Counted from the stretch's first letter, positions 1 through 7,236 are shown. The stretch: 10,259 nt of DNA from JBIKWN01 sp044376365 (GCA_044376365.1 JBILLA010000078.1:1-10259), one strand, 5' to 3'. Notes: generated by a model from the sequence alone, not told the origin. Numbers and translations are program-made.

Positions 1-1848
1 CTGTGTACTGCACCACTCTTACTCCACATGGTGATGCCATTTCATCTGCTGCATAACCATTGGTTCCAGTTTGCGCTTTCGCTTCCAGTTGTAACCGTTG
101 GGATGTTTTATTTTGCTCCAAGTGCTCTCAAATCACTCGCGCGATTCTATCCGAATATGGATGTTCTTATCCTTATCGGCTTTTCGAGTGCATTTTTCTA
201 TAGCCTTGCAGGTATCTATCTTGGACGTCCTCAAGAGTTTCTCTTCTTTGAAACGGCTGCTTCGATTGTGTGCTATACACTGCTTGGTAATCTTCTTGAG
301 CATCGTTCTGATGTCAAAACAAATGCGAGCATAACAGAGCTTTTGCTGCTCCAACCGAAAAAAGCAAAAAAAGTCCACGGAGAAGGTGCCTTAAAAACAT
401 TCCAAGAATGTGATGTACAAGATATTAAGCTTGGCGATCGTCTGTATGTTGGTACCGGAGACACGATTCCCTGCGATGGTAAAATCGTTACGGGCGACCT
501 TCTTGTTGACGAATCAATTATTACTGGAGAGTCTCTGCCGATCGAAAAAACAGCTCATGATACAGTGCTATCTGGTACTGTTGTTGAACGAGGTAATGGT
601 GAATTCATTGTTACTGCAGACAGCAGCCACTCTATGCTTGCAGAAATTATTCGCACGGTTTCGAAAGCAAAAGAAGCAAAACCTTCAATTCAACGTATCG
701 GCGATACTGTCAGCGCAGTTTTTGTACCAGTTGTTCTTTGTATTGCTATAGCTGCATTCCTCTACTCACTCTTTGGTGCTGGTAACGATCTGACCGCTTC
801 ACTCTTGCGTGGTATTGCAGTGCTGGTTGTTGCCTGTCCGTGTGCTATGGGGCTTGCAACACCGACAGCAGTTACGGTCGCAATTGGGCGTGCAGCTCGT
901 TCGGGACTCCTTATTAAAGGCGGCGATATTCTTGAACGTGTCGCAAACCTGCGTCATATGATATTTGATAAGACTGGCACTATTACAACGGGTGCTTTTG
1001 ATATCGAGCGAGTAGAGTTCGCTTCGAATACTTCAGTTGAAGAGCAACAGCTCTTACCTTCAATCATCAGATCCCTCGAACAGTTCTCAACGCACCCTAT
1101 TGCAACATCACTCGTGCGTCACTACCAAGCAGCACCTCTACTTGATCTAGCATCAGTTGAAGAGCACAAGGGGCTTGGCATTTCTGGTTTGAGTTCAAAC
1201 CACGAGCGATATTCACTTGGTTCGAACAAAATGTTTCAACACATGAGCTCGCTTCCAGCAGCCGACCTTATTATAACAAAAAATGATCTCTTTTTTGCTG
1301 CTTTGTGGATTAAAGATGAGATCCAGCCAGCAGCAACAGGGGTTCTGACCGCGCTCCATCAAGACGGCATGATACTTTCCCTTTTGAGTGGCGATAGACG
1401 CGAAAAATGCGAACAAGCTGCTCGATTACTGCCCTTTGATACCGTATTTAGCGAGCAACTTCCCGCACAAAAACTTGATGTTATCAAACGCACTCAAGAG
1501 CACGCAGTGGTTGGCTATGTTGGCGATGGCGTCAATGACGCGCCAAGTTTAAGTGCTGCAAGTGTTGGGATCTCATTTGGTGAAGCAACTGGTGCTGCAA
1601 TAGCTTCTGCTTCAGTGATTATCCTATCTCACGATCTGACAAAACTTGTTGAACTCGTCCATCTTTCTCAACGAACGGTGCGCACCATCAAACAAAATCT
1701 TTTTTGGGCATTCTTTTATAATATACTGATGATTCCCCTTGCTGCATTTGGCTTCCTTGCTCCAAGTATTGCTGCACTTGCAATGGCACTCTCAGATATC
1801 TTTGTCATTGGAAATTCACTAAGACTACGAACAATTCGCTTGAAGTAA
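1..1848 (+). CDS. P1B-type heavy-metal (copper-like) transporting ATPase, 5' end outside the window
   Basis: This is an inner-membrane pump that uses ATP to export a soft metal ion, most like Cu(I) ATPases. The reading frame is open to the left edge, so the ATG at 28 is probably internal and the N-terminal metal-binding domain and first helices lie upstream. Counting from that ATG, I see the actuator TGES motif (residues 166-169), the membrane CPC metal site (270-272), the phosphorylation motif DKTGT (314-318), the P1B-specific HP pair in the nucleotide domain (356-357) and GDGVNDAP (499-506). In the last helices there is a YN pair (564-565) and the sequence MALSD (586-590). Cu(I) pumps carry YN and MxxSS there, so the second Ser is replaced by Asp, and the metal specificity is uncertain. 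The gene ends 5 bases before the TraB-family gene, so the two are probably co-transcribed. The family call is firm; copper as substrate is an inference. Confidence 0.93.
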   Translation: MCTAPLLLHMVMPFHLLHNHWFQFALSLPVVTVGMFYFAPSALKSLARFYPNMDVLILIGFSSAFFYSLAGIYLGRPQEFLFFETAASIVCYTLLGNLLEHRSDVKTNASITELLLLQPKKAKKVHGEGALKTFQECDVQDIKLGDRLYVGTGDTIPCDGKIVTGDLLVDESIITGESLPIEKTAHDTVLSGTVVERGNGEFIVTADSSHSMLAEIIRTVSKAKEAKPSIQRIGDTVSAVFVPVVLCIAIAAFLYSLFGAGNDLTASLLRGIAVLVVACPCAMGLATPTAVTVAIGRAARSGLLIKGGDILERVANLRHMIFDKTGTITTGAFDIERVEFASNTSVEEQQLLPSIIRSLEQFSTHPIATSLVRHYQAAPLLDLASVEEHKGLGISGLSSNHERYSLGSNKMFQHMSSLPAADLIITKNDLFFAALWIKDEIQPAATGVLTALHQDGMILSLLSGDRREKCEQAARLLPFDTVFSEQLPAQKLDVIKRTQEHAVVGYVGDGVNDAPSLSAASVGISFGEATGAAIASASVIILSHDLTKLVELVHLSQRTVRTIKQNLFWAFFYNILMIPLAAFGFLAPSIAALAMALSDIFVIGNSLRLRTIRLK

Positions 1849-1853
1849 CTACT

Positions 1854-3056
1854 ATGTTTGAAATCGAAACACTTGAACAAAATGTCGATCGTATCCGTTG
1901 GCAAGGCGCTGAGATTATTCTTGTTGGTACTGCGCACGTCAGCCACCAAAGTATCGAGCTCACCGAGCGCATCATTGATGAGCAAGCTCCTGATACGATA
2001 GCTGTAGAGCTTTGTGCTTCACGCTTTGATTCGATGCAAGATCCAAATCGGTGGAAAAATACGGATATCCTGACTGTCCTTCGCTCAGGCAAAATTTATG
2101 TCTTGCTGCTTCAACTTGTACTTGCAAGCTATCAAAAACGACTTGGCAATGAACTCCAGGTAAAACCTGGTGCTGAAATGATGGCAGCAGTCAAACAAGC
2201 ACAGGCAAGAAATATTCCACTGGTGCTTGCTGATCGCGAAGTAAAAATTACCCTTCGTAGAGCCTGGGCAAATACAAAATTTACGAGTCTACTCAGATTA
2301 TTTTTCTCATCGCTCTATGAAGAGCTCCGTGGACTCTTTCGCGCAAGCAAAAAGGAAGCTGCAACGATTGAAGCTGAAATTGAACGACTTAAAAATCCTG
2401 ATGCACTCGATGAGATGATGCATGAGTTTGCAACGGCACTTCCTGATATCAAAGCGCCACTCATTGATGAACGTGATTTTTACCTTGCCTCAAAAATTAA
2501 AGAAGCTGCACAACCAGGCAAAAAACTCATTGCGATTCTTGGTGCAGGCCATGTGCCCGGTATTAAAAAAATCTTTCTCGAAGAAATCGATCGCACGGCA
2601 CTAGATGTGATTCCCCCTACATCGTTGACGAGTAAAATCATCGGTATCTTTTTCCCTGCCTTCCTCACAATTGCCCTTATTGCTGGATTCTTTTGGGGTG
2701 GAAAGGAAACCACCATGACTATGGCAGGTGCTTGGATACTGTACACAGGCCTTGCTGCTGCTATCGGCGCACTGCTCTCCCTTGCGCATCCTCTCTCAAT
2801 CCTTGCAGCAGGAGTGAGCGCCCCGATTACGACGGTTCATCCCCTCCTTGCCGCAGGTTGGGTTGCGGGCTTTGTAGAGGCATGGATTCGCAAGCCTCAG
2901 GTCAAAGATATGGAGACTGTGCTTGATGATATTGGCACTATAAGGGGCGTCTACCGTAACCGCTTTGCTCGTATTTTCCTGGTTATGATCTTGACCAATC
3001 TTGTTACCTCAATCGGTATGATTTGGGGGGCAAAAGTGGTAGCATCCCTGATGTGA
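1854..3056 (+). CDS. traB: TraB/PrgY/GumN-family membrane protein
   Basis: This 400-residue protein belongs to the TraB (pheromone shutdown, PrgY) family, which is related to Tiki-type predicted metalloproteases. The N-terminal domain has the family signatures: VGTAHVS (residues 24-30), AVELCASR (50-57), LADRE with a following LRRAW (125-138), a DERD segment (205-208) and GAGHVPG (230-236). His28, Glu52 and His233 are the likely active or metal-binding residues. The C-terminal part holds several hydrophobic segments (about 262-281, 289-310, 313-342 and 371-393), so the catalytic domain is membrane-tethered. In Enterococcus PrgY lowers pheromone activity; in most bacteria the role is unknown, and nothing here suggests a conjugative plasmid. 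The ATG is 5 bases after the ATPase stop, with only a weak GAAG-like ribosome site. The last codons overlap the likely kdsD start. Confidence 0.9.
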   Translation: MFEIETLEQNVDRIRWQGAEIILVGTAHVSHQSIELTERIIDEQAPDTIAVELCASRFDSMQDPNRWKNTDILTVLRSGKIYVLLLQLVLASYQKRLGNELQVKPGAEMMAAVKQAQARNIPLVLADREVKITLRRAWANTKFTSLLRLFFSSLYEELRGLFRASKKEAATIEAEIERLKNPDALDEMMHEFATALPDIKAPLIDERDFYLASKIKEAAQPGKKLIAILGAGHVPGIKKIFLEEIDRTALDVIPPTSLTSKIIGIFFPAFLTIALIAGFFWGGKETTMTMAGAWILYTGLAAAIGALLSLAHPLSILAAGVSAPITTVHPLLAAGWVAGFVEAWIRKPQVKDMETVLDDIGTIRGVYRNRFARIFLVMILTNLVTSIGMIWGAKVVASLM

Positions 3057-4039
3057 GCAAGCAGGAAACATTATCCCTCCTCCAGTACGCACAAGCCATC
3101 CTCGCCGAAACGAGCGATGCAATCTCACGCTGCCAGCATTCACTTGATGACTCATTCGAACATGCAGTGCACTTAATCATGGGTCTTAATGTGCATGGGC
3201 ACGTGGTCACTTCAGGTATTGGCAAAGCTGGCATTATTGCTCAAAAAATTTCAGCAACACTTGCAAGTATTGGAGTACCAAGCTTTTTCCTTCATCCTGC
3301 AGAAGCAGTACACGGAGATATGGGTCGATTCACAAAGCTTGATGTGGCACTTGTCCTATCAAATTCTGGTGAAAGCGAAGAAGTCACTCGGATGATACCT
3401 GCGATTAAACGGATCGGCGCACCAATTGTCGCAATCACAGCTGGGAAAGACTCAACGATTGCTCGACACAGCGATGTTACTATTTGCTATACGCTGCACA
3501 AAGAGAGTGGCCCTCTCTCACTGGCTCCTACGACTAGTACATCGGTTATGCTTGCAATTGGTGATGCACTCGCCATGACGATTCTCCGTGAAAAAGGCTT
3601 AACAAAAGAAGAGTTTGCATTCTTTCATCCTGGTGGCGCGCTTGGACGATCGCTTCTTACTGTTTCCGAAGTCATGCGTGTAGATGACGAAATGCTTGTG
3701 GTAGAAGAAGCAACACTCGTAAAAGATGTGCTTCATCGCATTAGCCTTACGAAAGGACGACCAGGTGCAGCGTTCATAGTCGATGCACACAACAAACTTT
3801 CAGGAATCTTTACTGATGGTGACCTACGTCGCTGTCTTGCCTCTGGCACAACATTCCTTGAACAACCAGTGCATGTTGTAATGGGCAGAAATCCTAAAGT
3901 AATCACTGCAGACCGTCTTGCCTCTGAAGCTATTAAGATACTACTCGATCATAAGATTGATCAGCTTGCCGTTATTGATGCAGCGCACTGCCCAGTAGGA
4001 CTAATCGACATTCAAGATGTGGCTGCTTCGAACCGATAA
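3053..4039 (+). CDS. kdsD: Arabinose-5-phosphate isomerase (KdsD/KpsF/GutQ family)
   Basis: This enzyme interconverts ribulose-5-phosphate and arabinose-5-phosphate, the first step toward Kdo of lipopolysaccharide. From the GTG at 3053 the protein is 328 residues, a typical length for this family. It has an N-terminal SIS domain with SGIGKAG (54-60), PSFFLHPAEAVHGD (76-89), SNSGES (103-108), LAPTTSTS (157-164) and HPGGALGR (192-199). Two CBS domains follow, at about 205-265 and 272-328, with GIFTDGDLRR (251-260) in the first. The frame can be extended to a TTG at 3023, but the GTG forms a GTGA overlap with the traB stop (3054-3056), suggesting translational coupling, so I prefer it. Neither start has a clear Shine-Dalgarno. 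No other Kdo or LPS gene is in the window. KdsD, KpsF and GutQ cannot be told apart by sequence alone. Confidence 0.93.
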   Translation: MSKQETLSLLQYAQAILAETSDAISRCQHSLDDSFEHAVHLIMGLNVHGHVVTSGIGKAGIIAQKISATLASIGVPSFFLHPAEAVHGDMGRFTKLDVALVLSNSGESEEVTRMIPAIKRIGAPIVAITAGKDSTIARHSDVTICYTLHKESGPLSLAPTTSTSVMLAIGDALAMTILREKGLTKEEFAFFHPGGALGRSLLTVSEVMRVDDEMLVVEEATLVKDVLHRISLTKGRPGAAFIVDAHNKLSGIFTDGDLRRCLASGTTFLEQPVHVVMGRNPKVITADRLASEAIKILLDHKIDQLAVIDAAHCPVGLIDIQDVAASNR

Positions 4040-4061
4040 TTCCGCAGTAATTTCAATAAGT

Positions 4062-4086
4062 TAGTGGCGCCAGTTCGGCGCAACTG
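4062..4086 (+). promoter_or_regulatory. GC-rich hairpin in the flagellin leader, overlapping a sigma-54-like element
   Basis: In the 59-base gap before flagellin, GCGCC (4067-4071) pairs with GGCGC (4077-4081) around a 5-base loop. After one mismatch the arms can extend by AGT/ACT. No T-run follows, so it is not a normal intrinsic terminator. The same bases read TGGCGC at 4065-4070 with GC at 4078-4079, giving the 12-base GG-to-GC phase of sigma-54 promoters, but the -12 half is a poor match. It could act as a promoter, a leader hairpin controlling flagellin translation, or an mRNA stabiliser. Confidence 0.35.
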
Positions 4087-4098
4087 CTGCCCAATAAA

Positions 4099-4947
4099 AT
4101 GTCTCAAGTTTTATCGGCATCATGCCGTACAATGTACATGATGGGCAGTAACGGATCAGTAGATAACATTAAGCGAAACATCAATCGCCAAACCGAAGAG
4201 CTTAATCGCTCAAATAATAAATTAGCTTCAGGAAAACGAATTACCAAAGCATCAGATGATGCTGCGGGACTTGCCATTGCTGATAAACTGCAAGCAGACA
4301 GCGTGCAACTCTCACAGGCATCTCGAAATATCGCTGATGGAGGTTCTCTTTCAGAGATTCAAGACGGCGTTTATAGCTCGCTATCAGATATTGGTTCACG
4401 CCTCTCAGAGCTTGCAACACAATCATCTAACGGCACTCTAAGCGATGCACAGCGCTCTTCGCTCAATCAAGAATTTCAAGCACTTTCCGAAGAAGCAACT
4501 CGCATTGTTGCCTCTTCGTCATTTAATGGACAAAACGTTTTTTCAGGGTCCACAACAATTCAAGTTGGGACTGATAGCTCTTCAAGCTCATCAATCACTT
4601 TGAGCGGTCCAAAGCTTGGGGAAACAGTTGCTGCACTCACACCACTGAGTATTGATTCACAAGCAAATGCTCAAAATACATTAAGTGCAGTGCAAAGCTT
4701 CTCTGATCTTCTCTCACGTAGTCGCGGCGATCTTGGTGCTCAACAGGCGCGGCTCGATACGGCAAACTCAAGCGTTCAAGTCCAAAGTGATGCGGCTATT
4801 GCTGCTGAATCACGCATTCGTGATCTAGACTACGCTGAAGAAGTTTCAAAACGAGCAGCATTACTCATTGCCCAAGACAGCTCGACTGCATTACTTGCTC
4901 AAGCAAACAAGTTGAATGCATCACTTGTCCAAAAACTTATTAGTTAA
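4099..4947 (+). CDS. fliC: Flagellin
   Basis: This is the filament subunit of the bacterial flagellum, exported by the flagellar type III apparatus and assembled outside the cell. The N-terminal D0/D1 region is clear: KLASGKRI (residues 41-48), the signature SDDAAGLAIADKL, then SRLSELATQSSNG, where other flagellins have the QRxRELAVQ segment. The C-terminal D1/D0 region has SRIRDLDYAEEVSK and ends in LLAQANKLNASLVQKLIS. Between them there is only a short Ser/Thr-rich stretch, so the variable D2/D3 domains are absent, and 282 residues is at the short end for flagellins. The ATG at 4099 adds about 11-14 residues, including a Cys, before the usual N-terminus. In-frame ATGs at 4132, 4138 and 4141 would give a more standard start, and none of them has a clear Shine-Dalgarno. 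The gene follows kdsD, not other flagellar structural genes. Confidence 0.93.
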   Translation: MSQVLSASCRTMYMMGSNGSVDNIKRNINRQTEELNRSNNKLASGKRITKASDDAAGLAIADKLQADSVQLSQASRNIADGGSLSEIQDGVYSSLSDIGSRLSELATQSSNGTLSDAQRSSLNQEFQALSEEATRIVASSSFNGQNVFSGSTTIQVGTDSSSSSSITLSGPKLGETVAALTPLSIDSQANAQNTLSAVQSFSDLLSRSRGDLGAQQARLDTANSSVQVQSDAAIAAESRIRDLDYAEEVSKRAALLIAQDSSTALLAQANKLNASLVQKLIS

Positions 4948-4961
4948 GTTTGTTTGTTTTT
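4933..4961 (+). terminator. Weak A/T-rich terminator candidate at the flagellin stop
   Basis: AAACTTA (4933-4939) pairs with TAAGTTT (4945-4951) around a 5-base loop, and a T-rich run follows to 4961. The flagellin stop codon lies inside the stem. The stem is all A/T except for one C-G pair, so it would be a weak terminator. Confidence 0.35.
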
Positions 4962-5181
4962 CGTAGACAGCCTACAAGAATTAACCATTTCATATAAATA
5001 TAGTTTTGCTCTGTAACACTTTCCAAACAATGGTCGACTACTGATACAAGACACAGGGACGTTGTCACAATTCGGTGCATACGGGTACGTGTGTCGATAG
5101 TATTACTAGGAAGTTTGGTAGTGTTCCTTTCTGCGAACAAAGCCGATGCTACCCGACTTCCGATGACAATGAGGTTGTACA
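4948..5181. other. 234-base intergenic region without a supported gene
   Basis: Between flagellin and the next small gene I see no convincing coding frame, tRNA or classical promoter. It holds the weak terminator candidate at its left end and a GCCGAT element near 5142 that partly resembles the -10 box of a flagellar sigma-28 promoter. No TAAA-type -35 lies at the right distance. GACAC (5050-5054) and GTGTC (5091-5095) could form the base of a folded leader. The length fits a 5' untranslated region for the downstream gene. Confidence 0.5.
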
Positions 5182-5532
5182 ATGAGCGATGCAGTAAATA
5201 GGAGCGGTCGATCCGTTCCGATTGCGCAACTCCTGAGTGGCGCAAAAGTCCCCAAAAAAGTGGACATTCCTGACTCCCCACGTCAAGCAGTCGACTCCGT
5301 CGTTGCTGGCGTGGATAAAGCAAAACAAAGTGTTGAGCGGATTACAGAGGCCGCAACAGAACGCATAGAGGTCATTCGTCAGAACGAAGCCTCGTCTCGA
5401 ACAAAGATTGAAGATGTCGATGAGGCGCTTCGCCTCTCGGAAAATCTTCGACTCAACATTCAGGATCAAGAGCGCGACGCAAAAGTTGCTCATGATCTTG
5501 ATAAGGAGAAGATTAGAGAGCTTCTCAAGTAG
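5182..5532 (+). CDS. Small charged helical protein of unknown function, downstream of flagellin
   Basis: I do not recognise this 116-residue protein. A good Shine-Dalgarno (GAGG, 5171-5174) sits 7 bases before the ATG, and a strong terminator follows the stop, so it is very likely a real gene. It has no signal peptide or membrane segment. From about residue 35 to the end it is rich in Glu, Asp, Lys, Arg and Ala with a heptad-like pattern, suggesting a long helix or coiled coil. The first 34 residues contain Pro and Gly and look extended. It contains no Phe, Tyr, Trp or Cys. Its place after flagellin is where small flagellar accessory genes (FlaG, FliS, FlgM) are often found. The ending LDKEKIRELLK faintly recalls FlgM, but I see no full motif of any of these families. 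Confidence 0.75.
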   Translation: MSDAVNRSGRSVPIAQLLSGAKVPKKVDIPDSPRQAVDSVVAGVDKAKQSVERITEAATERIEVIRQNEASSRTKIEDVDEALRLSENLRLNIQDQERDAKVAHDLDKEKIRELLK

Positions 5533-5555
5533 CTCCCTCTTTCTTAGAGTGAGCT
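5531..5555 (+). terminator. Secondary hairpin just ahead of the main terminator
   Basis: AGCTC (5531-5535) pairs with GAGCT (5551-5555), and inside it CTCT (5537-5540) pairs with AGAG (5546-5549), with one C-T mismatch and a 5-base loop. It begins within the stop codon of the preceding gene and lacks its own T-run. It may protect the 3' end or assist the terminator that follows. Confidence 0.4.
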
Positions 5556-5560
5556 CATAC

Positions 5561-5592
5561 GCACGGCATACCTCGTATGCCGTGCTTTTTTT
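5561..5592 (+). terminator. Strong intrinsic (rho-independent) terminator
   Basis: A perfect 11-base-pair stem (GCACGGCATAC, 5561-5571, with GTATGCCGTGC, 5575-5585) closes a 3-base loop and is followed directly by seven T residues (5586-5592). It ends the flagellin/small-protein unit and separates it from the pseudopilin operon. The complementary strand shows no matching T-run, so it acts in one direction. Confidence 0.92.
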
Positions 5593-5636
5593 ATGGGTGG
5601 AAACTTTGATGTAACTGTTATCGAACTGTCCATGAA

Positions 5637-6089
5637 ATGCTTCCTACTCACCATCCACATTATCATCGTTTTCACGCACGAGGCTCGATCCTCCTTGAAT
5701 GCATGCTTGTTGTGCTCATCAGTATCATAACGCTTACTATTTCTGTACCAGCACTAGGTGCAGTCATTAAAAAAAGTGAGGCGCAACAGATTGCTGATGG
5801 GCTCGCTACATGGCTCTCTACACTCTATATGAAATCATTCAATCAGCAGCGTGATATAACGGTTACACTCGAGGATCACAGACTCATTGCGCGCGATTCG
5901 AGAGATACCATTATTGCTCGCAAGGCGCTGCATCTCATGGCACGCTTAACGTTGTCTCCAAAGCAGCTTCGGTTTTTTGCAAGTGGTGTGCAATCACCTG
6001 CAACGCTCTATCTGACCCACCGTGGTATCTTGTGCACAGTAACACTTTCTTTGCGAGGCAGAGTCAGTACGCAGTGCAAGACATCTTGA
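5637..6089 (+). CDS. GspH/FimT-like minor pseudopilin
   Basis: This 150-residue protein is a type II secretion or type IV pilus minor pseudopilin, processed by prepilin peptidase and inserted in the inner membrane before joining a pseudopilus. The leader is 16 residues, His-rich and ends in ARG. Cleavage after Gly16 would leave SILLECMLVVLISI, with Glu at mature position 5 as required, followed by a hydrophobic helix to about residue 45. The C-terminal domain has beta-strand character and ends in GRVSTQC, like the GspH/FimT fold. The ATG at 5637 is the only start that gives this leader; I see no Shine-Dalgarno. It is the first gene after the strong terminator, so a promoter should lie between 5593 and 5636, but no clear one is visible. 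The choice between a type II secretion and a type IV pilus role is open. Confidence 0.8.
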   Translation: MLPTHHPHYHRFHARGSILLECMLVVLISIITLTISVPALGAVIKKSEAQQIADGLATWLSTLYMKSFNQQRDITVTLEDHRLIARDSRDTIIARKALHLMARLTLSPKQLRFFASGVQSPATLYLTHRGILCTVTLSLRGRVSTQCKTS

Positions 6090-6102
6090 TAGGAATGACT
6101 CA

Positions 6103-6312
6103 ATGCTTCTCTTTGATCTTTTATTTGCGCTTATGTGTGAGCTATCCCTTCAAAGCTCAACGACATACATCGTCAAGCTTCGTGCAATCCATACTGCACT
6201 CATCTCAACACTCGTCGAAGATGAAACCCTTGATTCTTGCCAGGTAATTACTCTCAACAATGAAACACTCCTTCGGTGTATACCCGCTCATAGAGGTATT
6301 CTTATTCCTTAA
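6103..6312 (+). CDS. Short pseudopilin-like protein without a leader, in the GspI/PilV position
   Basis: This 69-residue ORF begins 13 bases after the GspH-like gene and has an AGGA Shine-Dalgarno (6091-6094) 8 bases before its ATG. Its N-terminus, MLLFDLLFALMCEL, resembles a mature pseudopilin helix that starts at position 1, with Asp in place of the conserved Glu5. There is no preceding Gly or leader peptide. The hydrophobic part is short (about 16 residues) and the rest is a small polar domain with two Cys. Gene order in type II secretion (H, I, J, K) and in type IV pili (FimT, PilV, PilW, PilX) predicts a GspI/PilV protein here, which is usually longer. It may be a reduced GspI, a gene eroded by mutation, or an unrelated small membrane protein. 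Assignment by position is inference. Confidence 0.5.
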   Translation: MLLFDLLFALMCELSLQSSTTYIVKLRAIHTALISTLVEDETLDSCQVITLNNETLLRCIPAHRGILIP

Positions 6313-6363
6313 ACAGATCTATTAAGAGGAAACTCGTTATTCATTCCATACGAATAAAGCTCT

Positions 6364-7236
6364 ATGCACATTCATGAACCAACACACTACTGCAGAGGCA
6401 CTTCTCTCCTTGAAGCGCTCCTCTCACTTGCGCTGCTTGGTGCCCTTTGTACTGCAGTCTGTCATGAGTTTCATCAGTTTCTAAGAGCAGTTCGTCCATA
6501 CTATGAACGAGCAGTCATGATGCGAGGACTCGTACAAAGTTATGCTCGTCTGCATGCAGATTTTTTAAACTTACACCGAGCACGTATACCCGTTGCGCCT
6601 TTCATCGGAAACGGCGCTCTCACCTTTCGTGACGGCACCCTCATACCGCTCAACACAAAACAAGCGCCGGGAAGCCAGTGGTGGGCACTCTATCGCAGTG
6701 CTGCACTCCCTCTGTTTGATGTAACAATCACACCGAAACAGGGCGCACCTCTTACTGCGACACTCTGTCATCCACGCACGACTGCCATTTCCCAGCAACG
6801 AGATGCATTCGCTCTTTCAGATGGAGGAATGCAAGAAGTTGGTATCACACTTAAAGAACGCTTCTTTAACGCAGCACGAATACCGTGTGTCACACTGCAG
6901 CTTACAGCACAACGACAAGTCATCATTACGGACAGTTCATCTTGGCCACTCTCCTATACCGTAGGACTACAACTGCTTGATGAAAAATTTATCTATATGA
7001 TTGATGCAACACATCAGCTTCGTCGTATTCAAATACGAAACGAGTTTGTCATTGAAAATCAACCCTGCCTCAGTCAAGTACCACCAGACATGACACTCTC
7101 ATATAAGCTTCCATCATATAGCTATGTGCTGACCTGCGAGCAATGTCCTCGCTTGATGCTCTCTATGAAACTTCATCCTGTCTCTGCAGCAGCACTTGCA
7201 GCAACTGTTGTATCACTGAAGAGGATATCACCATGA
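6364..7236 (+). CDS. GspJ/PilW-like minor pseudopilin
   Basis: This 290-residue protein has a prepilin leader of 12 residues ending in CRG, followed by TSLLEALLSLALLGAL with Glu at mature position 5, then a helix to about residue 50. The rest is a long, mostly beta-strand periplasmic domain without a recognised enzyme motif. The combination of length, leader and position third in the cluster fits GspJ or PilW, which cap the tip of the pseudopilus with the H, I and K proteins. An in-frame TAA at 6355-6357 makes ATG 6364 the first possible start. No Shine-Dalgarno lies at normal distance. The gene ends with a 4-base ATGA overlap with the next gene, a sign of coupled translation. GspJ proteins are usually nearer 200 residues, so the domain is enlarged. 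Confidence 0.72.
   Translation: MHIHEPTHYCRGTSLLEALLSLALLGALCTAVCHEFHQFLRAVRPYYERAVMMRGLVQSYARLHADFLNLHRARIPVAPFIGNGALTFRDGTLIPLNTKQAPGSQWWALYRSAALPLFDVTITPKQGAPLTATLCHPRTTAISQQRDAFALSDGGMQEVGITLKERFFNAARIPCVTLQLTAQRQVIITDSSSWPLSYTVGLQLLDEKFIYMIDATHQLRRIQIRNEFVIENQPCLSQVPPDMTLSYKLPSYSYVLTCEQCPRLMLSMKLHPVSAAALAATVVSLKRISP

Noticed and set aside
5138..5150. GCCGAT element resembling a sigma-28 -10 box before the small gene
   Set aside because: No TAAA-type -35 box lies at the required distance, so the match is too partial to call a promoter.
4940..5323. 127-codon minus-strand ORF across the gap after flagellin
   Set aside because: It overlaps the supported + strand gene at 5182 and the flagellin end, and its product has no recognisable domain. 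It looks like a chance open frame.
6032..6247. 71-codon + strand ORF overlapping the GspH-like gene and the 6103 ORF
   Set aside because: It has no suitable ribosome site at its start and overlaps two better frames. The AGGA at 6091 fits the 6103 start instead. No prepilin motif with Glu5 is found in it.
6324..6332. AAGAGGAAA, a strong Shine-Dalgarno-like sequence before the GspJ-like gene
   Set aside because: No usable start codon lies 5-10 bases downstream, and the true ATG at 6364 is more than 30 bases away.
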